Assembly (NCBI RefSeq): GCF_000499385.1
Contig: NW_013654565.1
Span: 1-19,260 of the forward strand
DNA: 19,260 nt
Reading direction: 5' to 3'
Source: Eimeria necatrix
Lineage: Eukaryota > Apicomplexa > Conoidasida > Eucoccidiorida > Eimeriidae
Numbering within the stretch: position 1 is the first letter of the stretch; the number at the start of each line of letters is the position of its first letter. Position numbers and translations under genes: made by a program. Positions 13,301-17,689 of the stretch are shown piece by piece. The notes beneath the pieces are model-generated. The model searched no databases. It saw nothing but the letters and a program-made list of their open reading frames with translations, and was not told the origin of the DNA.

Positions 13301-16300
13301 TCTGGAGCTCGTTGCGGTCAAACACTTACAGGCTGCATGAAACGATTTCTCCTGTTCGTAGCTCCTTTTTTCCACAGCGCAACAAAGCGGCTAAAGCAGA
13401 TAAGGCAAAAGATTTGCCTATTGATGAAGAGCATCACGGCTGCTTTAGCCTTTCTCTTGAGGTGCTGTTGGACTATTCATAAAAATACATCCCCATATGC
13501 TTCAAAAAGATTTTCAACATCTCCCAACAGTTCACTCAACACTGATTAATTTAGGAAGGACCTCACGCAGCGGCACGAAACATCTAGGCCTCTTTGCATC
13601 CGCGTAAAACATATAAATCACAAGGCTACGGCGCTTGCGGGTACCTGTAAAATATGCTGTATATTCTAAGGTGCTCTAATGTTTTTCCTGGCAGTTCAAA
13701 CATCCTTGATTTCGTGAACGCAAAAAAATTTGCGCAGATCGACAGCCTGTTAATGCATACCCCCTGATTTTCGTATTCAAGAGTTGCATTTTCTGTACCA
13801 GACCGGGAAATGCCTGTGTACAACAGTTGAGGAAATTAGCACACAGCCACGGATTGCTTTTTCCGGCCTAACAGGCCACCTTTGAGAACTAGTAGTAAAG
13901 GTTAGCGTGCAAGCTTGTATCCATATTTAAGCACATATCGGATCTTGCCCTACAGCAGGCACACCGGAAGGACAAGCAGTGATATGGCGCATACTGCACC
14001 TGGTGAGGCCTGGGTAACTAAACACACGGGTACTAAAATCCACGTACATGGCACACACCCACAGACATCTGTTGTCCAATTCACAACAAACATTTGACCA
14101 TGGACAACAAAACAGCCCCTTTATGCTTCGTAGTGCACATTGGGTATTAGGCAAATTAGGTATGCGCATACTGGCTCCACGCCAAATAGAAATGTCAACG
14201 CATCTTCGCGGCATATGCGCGATCACTTCTCTGCATCGACACTGATGTGTGCCAAAGGCATCAACGAGGAGCATTTTAAGGAGACAATCGAAAAAGGAAA
14301 AACAAACATAACATTTCCAAATCGAAGCCCTTATCATCTCACCTAGAAGCGACATTACAGGCCTCACGCCCGGTGGAAAGGCACAACAATTGTGAATTAA
14401 ATGCCAATTCGATGTAGCTGCACTGTCACGCAGTTGCGTTAAGGGAAAATGGCAAACTAATAAGGCTTCGTAGCGCGGGAAAGCTCAGAAAATGACGCAA
14501 AAATTTCGTTGAGACCTGCAAAGTTCATTTGGTTTTTGCCATTTCAGGCGAGTTTGCCATTACAAGGTTTCAAAACACACCGGCTGATAAAAAGCAATTC
14601 ATGTTCTTCTTCAGTGTTGCCTGGCAGATGAGACCAGAGGGACGGACGGATGCCTACAACGCGAATCATCAATAAATTCACAAAACGTCCTTTGAGTGCT
14701 ACTGGAGCTTTCTCAAGCACTGTATTTGCCACCGTCGGAAGAAGTAAGGGTGGTGCAATCGTCTAATACGAGGTTCACGCCTGTGCGCGCATCAAAACGC
14801 CACATGGACGATTTCCTTGGCCAGCTGGCGGCGCAAGCCAACAGCCTCACTGCAACAAGATATTGGCGCTTATTTCCAAGTTTGCCGGTGTAGATAATCT
14901 TGCCCAGTTTAATGTGGGAGCTAACACTTGTACGTTTCCATGGCGCTGGCTCAAAATAGGCTCCCTGAATATCCATTGTTTTCAGAGCAAAAGCACTTTG
15001 CTATTCTTATTCACTTATTGCTATTTAATTTATTTTATTTTCATTTTATTAATTATCTCTTTTTGCTATTTGTTCCTCCTTGTAATGTTTTCCCATTTGA
15101 TTATTTCTTTTCAATTCTTCACGAAAATTGCGAATGTCACTGTGAGTTTTTTTGAGAAAAAGCCCAAGGAATTTGATGCATCACAGTTGTGTTCGAGGAT
15201 TCGCGGGAGCTGAAGCTCTCAATTTTTCCTGTGATACATACGTGCCGATCTGTTCAATCTGATTCTGTTCCAAACTTAACACCCACGGGGCTTACTCCCT
15301 GAGTTTATATTGTATTCAAAGCAAAAGCATTTTACTTGTTCATAGCACAAAGTTTGCGAATGGCACCATGAAATATTTGAAAAAGAGCCCAAGGAATTTG
15401 ACGTATCGTGGCCATGTTCAAAAATTTGCCGAAGCCGAAGCTCTTAATTTTTCTTGGGATGCCGACGCGTCAATCTGTTGAGTGTGACGCAGCTCAAATA
15501 AAAGCATCGCCTCGGAAAAAGAATAATGTTTTGGAGCAACATGTAAACCCGCAATATAAGCTGCCCCAGCCGTCTTCTTAAACAGCATGTCAGCAGCAAG
15601 GCAACGAACAATCCGTAAAGAACATTAGCAGCCCGCCTATCACACCTGCAAAGCAATACCCTATACCCTAATACGCCTGCAGCAGATGGCTAAATGTAAA
15701 AATGGCCTAGCAAGAACCCTCATCTGACAGTTATTGTCAGTTTGCGCGAACAAGAGGACCACAAAAGCCTATACACGATATTGGTAAGGCTGCATCAAGT
15801 GCAATCATTGCTAGTACCCATGGCGCTACAGGCTGTTAGGCATTCCAGAATGAAGCCTTGACCACAAACAGCATGCCATCGCCTTTAGCCGTTGTCCCGC
15901 TCCGTGACTTCTCTGTGCTCATGTGATTAGATTTGGATTGACCCACTCGCTTCAATGCACATAAATATTTCAGCATAGAGCACCGACATATGTGTTTCCA
16001 CAGTCATATTCCCGCAAGCACATGAACAGCGTGCACCTTGAAGTAAGCCTAGCACAGCAATAAGCAGAATGCTTAGTCGACAGTCTAGTAAACTATGGCG
16101 AATGCCACATGCCTTATCCCTAGTCTACATGTCTCACAAGAGCAAGAGATGACGTGTTTCATTCCTCAAGCAAAAGCACCCGACGATTCTGAATGCAAAA
16201 CTCATCCCACTAATTCACTTGCTGCCAGCCACTTCAGCGTGCATAACTTCTGTCAATTTGTTAATACACTTTCATGCTGGATTTCTGCAAGGAATCGTTG

Positions 16301-17686
16301 CGTGTTTCTTTTGCACTCGCAAAGATTTCTCGATTAAGGGCTATACCAGGGCCTACAGGCTGTAGAAAATCATTGCTGCACTTGCTGACTCTTCTTTGTC
16401 ATTAGCTCATCAAAGACATCGGTGAACAACACATGAGCAACGCGATTGGAGCACGACAGGTCACAGACACACTTACTGACCATCTTCCCTTGAGTTACAT
16501 TCTAAAAACCAAAATCCCATGGTTCCACTAAGTCTTACGAGAACGGCGAGCCAAGAGCATGTGCCATGCATCGAATGGATCAGGGGAAAACGCAACAAAG
16601 CACGAAATATTTATCATTCGAATGATCTCGTGAACTACTGAAGTTGCAAAAAAGCTTGCACATAGCTACGAAGTTGTCGTTTAGGTAGTCCAGCATCTGA
16701 AGCATTTGGCTAGTTGGAAATTGAGATGTTCTGTCTTTTGGGACGAATTATCTTGTGTAAGTTTACCATACAACTACACTTACTCCCTAAGCAGTTACTC
16801 TTTCAAAGTAATCGCTTGCAACTTGCTGATGATGCGTATCCGAAAAAACCCACTGTAAAAGCATTGTTAAATAATCCAAGAACCGCACGAAGCCCTCTTT
16901 GTTGCATAGCAACCTCGTCCTGGCAATTGTTCTCGAGCGAGAAACGCGATATTTCATGCAAATATCACACTTAAAAGACAGCGCCTCAAGTTGAAACACA
17001 CTACAAATGCCATGCAGATGAATAAAGCTTGGAAGTGCGCGTTCTAGAACTTCCATGACTAAGGTCTGGATACCCGAAGCACTGAGAATCGTAATGTTTT
17101 TCACTAGGATCACCAGAGTCTCCATGTTGCTGTACTGTGGTGAACACGTGACGCGAGCCGATACTGACAGGACGACGTCTTTTGAAGGTTATCGAGGCAT
17201 CGCAGCAAACACAGACACGCAATGCACCCACAGTTTCTCCTGATGCTATCCAAAGCAAATGCTCGATAATGAGCAGAGCACTTTTACTGCAGCCTGCATA
17301 TTATACCGTGTTTGTTTTCACATACTGGCTGCGCTACACACAAACACGTCTTAACACAGCACTCGTGCTCGCGATGAACTCGCTGCCCGCTGCTCACGTG
17401 AAAGCTAAAGTAACACGCAAGTAGACCGCGAGCAACATCGAAGAGAATCCCAAGCAAGCAAAGTTCTTTACCTGATTTAGCGAAATTTAACATGTTCGGA
17501 GCGTGATGACGGCATAAGATATCGATGCAGGACACACCAAATCTAAATTTGAGCAGCGAAATAACACGACTACCATCGTTGGATTTTCCGGCACAACATT
17601 GCATTATCTTCTACACAGAAAGGGGCGCCCGAAAATGCAATCGCTGTTTGCAATGTGACGTTTCCAGTTCCGACACGACACACAGC
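1394..17686 (-). CDS. Collagen-like Gly-X-Y gene made of one-codon exons (partial)
   Basis: About 33 minus-strand sites each have a 3' splice site (YAG), exactly three bases, then a 5' splice site (GTNNGY, mostly GTAAGY, GTATGY, GTACGC or GTGNGT). Read as codons in transcript order, glycine falls in every third slot: 12 Gly codons, with exactly two codons in 8 of the 11 intervals and one in the other 3. The X and Y slots are rich in Pro, with Ala, Asp, Asn, Leu, Ile, Thr, Ser and Met. This is the Gly-X-Y signature of the collagen triple helix, a secreted or extracellular structural domain. All introns are phase 0 and about 190 to 1000 nt long. No signal peptide, propeptide or C-terminal domain lies in the window, so this is an internal helical segment. 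The splice sites and codons are seen; the splicing and the collagen function are inferred. The main alternative, a chance array, is contradicted by the periodicity and by the near-empty plus-strand control. Confidence 0.85.
2325..2327 (-). CDS. One-codon exon CCA, Pro (Y slot)
   Basis: The acceptor is catgtgacgCAG and the donor GTGCGT. It gives Leu-Pro-Gly with its neighbours. The next intron is 928 nt. Confidence 0.78.
2692..2694 (-). CDS. One-codon exon CTG, Leu (X slot)
   Basis: The acceptor is cgcttgtctcCAG and the donor GTATGTTTTG. Both sites are strong. The next intron is 364 nt. Confidence 0.83.
2852..2903. repeat. 26-bp tandem duplication, two copies
   Basis: Units 2852-2877 and 2878-2903 differ at five positions, all transitions. 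They share ctgttct and gaatcgg. Confidence 0.85.
3077..3079 (-). CDS. One-codon exon GGA, Gly
   Basis: The acceptor is caacaatctttCAG and the donor GTAAGTGT. The next intron is 382 nt and contains the 26-bp tandem duplication at 2852-2903. Confidence 0.88.
3694..3696 (-). CDS. One-codon exon ATG, Met (Y slot)
   Basis: The acceptor is aactggggcaCAG and the donor GTGAGG (G at +5, G at +6). It was located by looking in the 1.1-kb gap where the register lacked a codon. Pro-Met-Gly is a typical collagen triplet. The next intron is 614 nt. Confidence 0.7.
4174..4176 (-). CDS. One-codon exon CCT, Pro (X slot)
   Basis: The acceptor is ttaggttatcgCAG and the donor GTAAGTTT, a full consensus. The next intron is 477 nt. 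Confidence 0.85.
4609..4611 (-). CDS. One-codon exon GGA, Gly
   Basis: The acceptor is atgcttgcttcTAG and the donor GTAAGC. Both sites are strong. The next intron is 432 nt. Confidence 0.88.
4728..4784. repeat. 57-nt foldback, near-perfect hairpin
   Basis: Arms of 12 and 14 bp pair with a single mismatch (t4740 with c4772) around a 3-nt loop. The outer arm is gagacaacatgc, the inner arm tatctcggcatttc. It lies in the intron between Ser 5165 and Gly 4609. It could be a small foldback transposon or a small-RNA precursor. Confidence 0.9.
5031..5098. repeat. 68-nt foldback, 31-bp arms
   Basis: The arms at 5031-5061 and 5068-5098 are complementary except at two positions that form G-U pairs in RNA, around a 6-nt loop. 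It is in the same intron as the foldback at 4728. G-U instead of mismatch hints that the structure may matter as RNA (inference). Confidence 0.9.
5165..5167 (-). CDS. One-codon exon TCG, Ser
   Basis: The acceptor is tcgtttggcatgCAG and the donor GTACGC. Only this codon was found between the Gly at 5589 and the Gly at 4609, so either a neighbour is missed or this is a Gly-Ser-Gly interruption. The next intron is 553 nt and holds both strong foldbacks. Confidence 0.72.
5589..5591 (-). CDS. One-codon exon GGT, Gly
   Basis: The acceptor ctgccttcctTTAG has a strong pyrimidine tract. The donor is GTAAGC. The next intron is 421 nt. Confidence 0.87.
6006..6251. repeat. Long imperfect inverted repeat, arms about 107 nt
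   Basis: The left arm 6006-6112 aligns with the reverse complement of 6143-6251 over its whole length, for example agagtgcc, gtgcaac, agtgctgaagca and taaatgcag. By eye the identity is roughly three quarters. The loop is about 30 nt. It lies in the 995-nt intron between Pro 6587 and Gly 5589. Confidence 0.85.
6587..6589 (-). CDS. One-codon exon CCG, Pro (Y slot)
   Basis: The acceptor is ctccacctggggtgCAG and the donor GTGCGT. The next intron is 995 nt, the longest, partly because it holds the long inverted repeat near 6006-6251. Confidence 0.8.
6872..6874 (-). CDS. One-codon exon ACA, Thr (X slot)
   Basis: The acceptor is gagattcttgtaCAG and the donor GTAAGTTT. It gives Thr-Pro-Gly. The next intron is 282 nt. 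Confidence 0.8.
7296..7298 (-). CDS. One-codon exon GGA, Gly
   Basis: The acceptor is catgaattgcTAG and the donor GTGTGT, the only GGA exon without a GTA donor. The next intron is 421 nt. Confidence 0.83.
7866..7868 (-). CDS. One-codon exon CCA, Pro (Y slot)
   Basis: The acceptor is tgtgcggagtgCAG and the donor GTATGTGGA. See 8901 and 17327 for shared flanks. The next intron is 567 nt. Confidence 0.82.
8252..8254 (-). CDS. One-codon exon CTT, Leu (X slot)
   Basis: The acceptor is ctttccggctaCAG and the donor GTAGGC. It gives Leu-Pro-Gly. The next intron is 383 nt. Confidence 0.78.
8705..8707 (-). CDS. One-codon exon GGT, Gly
   Basis: The acceptor is aatgaacgttCAG and the donor GTAAGC. It shares the word TTYAGGGTGTAAGC, allowing C or T, with the GGT exon at 5589. 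The next intron is 450 nt. Confidence 0.85.
8901..8903 (-). CDS. One-codon exon ATT, Ile (Y slot)
   Basis: The acceptor is atgcggagtgTAG and the donor GTATGTGGA. The flanks nearly match those of the CCA exon at 7866 although the codon differs. The next intron is the shortest of the set, 193 nt. Confidence 0.72.
9171..9236. repeat. 66-nt hairpin, about 22-bp arms
   Basis: The core gcagtttcttgc (9174-9185) pairs with gcaagaaactgc (9220-9231), extended by cag/ctg and a mismatched ttgcc/ggcacaa segment. The loop is about 17 nt. It resembles a small-RNA precursor in size and sits in the intron between Asp 9324 and Ile 8901. Confidence 0.75.
9324..9326 (-). CDS. One-codon exon GAT, Asp (X slot)
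   Basis: The acceptor ataatttcatttCAG is excellent. The donor is GTACGT. The next intron is 420 nt and contains the hairpin at 9171-9236. Confidence 0.82.
9727..9729 (-). CDS. One-codon exon GGA, Gly
   Basis: The acceptor agtaactattCAG includes a branch-like gtaac. The donor is GTACGC. The next intron is 400 nt. Confidence 0.85.
10375..10377 (-). CDS. One-codon exon AAC, Asn (Y slot)
   Basis: The acceptor is tgaacggtgtgCAG and the donor GTATGTG. It gives Pro-Asn-Gly. The next intron is 645 nt. Confidence 0.8.
10799..10801 (-). CDS. One-codon exon CCT, Pro (X slot)
   Basis: The acceptor caatttctttTAG has a very good pyrimidine tract. The donor is GTGTGT. It was found only after the register predicted a codon between the Gly at 11258 and the Asn at 10375. 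The next intron is 421 nt. Confidence 0.85.
11028..11090. repeat. Small hairpin next to a 14-bp tandem repeat
   Basis: tgcaacag...ctgttgca (11028-11051) folds into a roughly 10-bp stem. Then gtacagctatttat and gtacagctgtttat (11063-11076 and 11077-11090) repeat with one change. Both are within the intron between Gly 11258 and Pro 10799. Confidence 0.7.
11258..11260 (-). CDS. One-codon exon GGA, Gly
   Basis: The acceptor is gtgaattccTAG and the donor GTACGC. Its flank resembles the GGA exon at 7296 (gaattcc or gaattgc before TAG). The next intron is 456 nt and holds the 14-bp tandem repeat at 11063-11090. Confidence 0.83.
11409..11411 (-). CDS. Candidate exon CAG, Gln, for the missing Y slot
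   Basis: The sequence is agaactcacCAG, CAG, GTGCAA. The acceptor is good; the donor lacks G at +5. Pro-Gln-Gly is a common collagen triplet. It leaves introns of 583 and 148 nt. Confidence 0.25.
11808..11810 (-). CDS. Candidate exon AAT, Asn, for the missing Y slot
   Basis: The sequence is cgttcgatgAAG, AAT, GTGAGC. The donor is strong but the acceptor is AAG with a poor pyrimidine tract. It competes with CAG at 11409. Confidence 0.25.
11995..11997 (-). CDS. One-codon exon CCT, Pro (X slot)
   Basis: The acceptor is gttacgctctggTAG and the donor GTAAGC. The next confident exon is 734 nt away, so the Y codon of this triplet is unassigned (see 11808 and 11409). Confidence 0.82.
12407..12409 (-). 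CDS. One-codon exon GGG, Gly
   Basis: The acceptor is ggcggcgtttTAG and the donor GTGAGTTCC, a full consensus. The next intron is 409 nt. Confidence 0.85.
12951..12953 (-). CDS. One-codon exon GAT, Asp (Y slot)
   Basis: The acceptor is gttgcgtaCAG and the donor GTATGA (G at +5, A at +6). It completes Pro-Asp-Gly. The next intron is 541 nt. Confidence 0.75.
13330..13332 (-). CDS. One-codon exon CCT, Pro (X slot)
   Basis: The acceptor is tcgtttcatgCAG and the donor GTAAGTGT, a full consensus. The next intron is 376 nt. Confidence 0.85.
13389..13450. repeat. Three-stem (cruciform-like) structure
   Basis: An outer 11-bp perfect stem (13389-13399 with 13440-13450) encloses two smaller hairpins: aggcaaa/tttgcct (13403-13419) and tgatg/catca (13422-13436). 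It is intronic. Confidence 0.65.
13761..13763 (-). CDS. One-codon exon GGG, Gly
   Basis: The acceptor is atacgaaaatCAG and the donor GTATGC. It is a Gly codon different from GGA, so the signal is not merely copies of one word. The next intron is 428 nt and contains the three-stem structure at 13389-13450. Confidence 0.85.
14581..14583 (-). CDS. One-codon exon CCG, Pro (Y slot)
   Basis: The acceptor ttgctttttatCAG has an excellent pyrimidine tract. The donor is GTGTGTTTTG. The next intron is 817 nt, one of the long ones, and contains an 11-bp inverted repeat (14448-14458 with 14551-14561). Confidence 0.85.
14843..14845 (-). CDS. Candidate exon GCT, Ala, for the missing X slot
   Basis: The sequence is ttgttgcagtGAG, GCT, GTTGGC. 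The pyrimidine tract is fair and the donor has G at +5, but the acceptor is GAG rather than YAG. Ala would give a normal Ala-Pro-Gly triplet with 14581 and 13761. Weak candidate. Confidence 0.25.
14962..14964 (-). pseudogene. Duplicated GGA exon without GT donor
   Basis: The acceptor and codon, gatattCAG then GGA, copy those at 15296, but the following bases are GCCTAT instead of GTAAGC. It looks like a duplicated acceptor plus exon whose donor lay outside the duplication. It sits at the expected distance for the missing X codon (331 and 378 nt to its neighbours), so use with a GC donor cannot be excluded. A Gly in X would be unusual. Confidence 0.4.
15296..15298 (-). CDS. One-codon exon GGA, Gly
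   Basis: The acceptor is tataaactCAG and the donor GTAAGC. The intron upstream of it on the minus strand is the copy-B side of a local duplication (15291-15484), whose other copy carries a donorless GGA at 14962. The next confident exon is 712 nt away, enough room for one unassigned X codon. Confidence 0.85.
15830..15832 (-). CDS. One-codon exon CCT, Pro (Y slot)
   Basis: The acceptor aatgcctaaCAG includes a branch-like cctaac. The donor GTAGCG lacks G at +5 and is the weakest among the in-register exons. The codon and slot fit Pro-Pro-Gly. The next intron is 531 nt. Confidence 0.65.
16357..16359 (-). CDS. One-codon exon CCT, Pro (X slot)
   Basis: The acceptor gattttctaCAG has a clear pyrimidine tract. 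The donor GTAGGC keeps G at +5. The next intron is 524 nt. Confidence 0.8.
16601..16631. repeat. Palindrome with flanking pairs
   Basis: atcattcgaatgat (16613-16626) is a perfect 14-bp palindrome, flanked by cacga (16601-16605) and tcgtg (16627-16631). Confidence 0.6.
16784..16786 (-). CDS. One-codon exon GGA, Gly
   Basis: The acceptor is gtaactgctTAG, with a possible branch-point word gtaac just upstream. The donor is the consensus GTAAGT. It is one of eight exons with the word YAGGGAGT. The next intron is 424 nt and contains the rejected TAA decoy at 16473. Confidence 0.88.
17327..17329 (-). CDS. One-codon exon CCA, Pro (Y slot)
   Basis: The acceptor is tgtgtagcgCAG and the donor GTATGT, continuing GTATGTGAAAAC. 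The flanks resemble those of the CCA exon at 7866, with the 14 bases GCAGCCAGTATGTG identical. Pro in a Y slot is a potential hydroxyproline site. The next intron is 540 nt. Confidence 0.8.
17684..17686 (-). CDS. One-codon exon GCT, Ala (X slot)
   Basis: The acceptor is gaatcattgCAG and the donor GTGTGT. It is the most 5' exon with good sites at both ends. Ala is common in collagen X positions. The next intron is 354 nt. Confidence 0.7.
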
Positions 17687-17689
17687 CTG

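Larger units (their letters stand above)
14959..15484. repeat. Direct duplication of an intron segment
   Basis: Copy A (14959-15265) and copy B (15291-15484) align at the TCCCTGA end, through gcaaaagca and gcgaatg, then almost without gaps from gcccaaggaatttga to gatctgtt. Copy A has about 100 extra T-rich bases near 15012-15113. On the minus strand each copy ends in an acceptor followed by GGA. Confidence 0.8.

Noticed and set aside
13927..14367. Longest open frame, 146 codons on the minus strand
   Set aside because: It overlaps the intron between two one-codon exons, has no recognisable domain and no coding-like composition. Frames of this length are expected by chance in about 19 kb.
16382..16384. 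CAA triplet flanked by CAG and GTGCAG
   Set aside because: No G at donor +5, only 22 nt from the Pro exon at 16357, and no empty slot in the register.
1391..17332. Plus-strand peptide motif (Thr/Ala)-Tyr-x-Leu repeated along the window
   Set aside because: It is the reverse complement of the splice-site pair. Wobble bases are fixed in TACTCCCT and the frames around it are not conserved, so the signal belongs to the minus strand.
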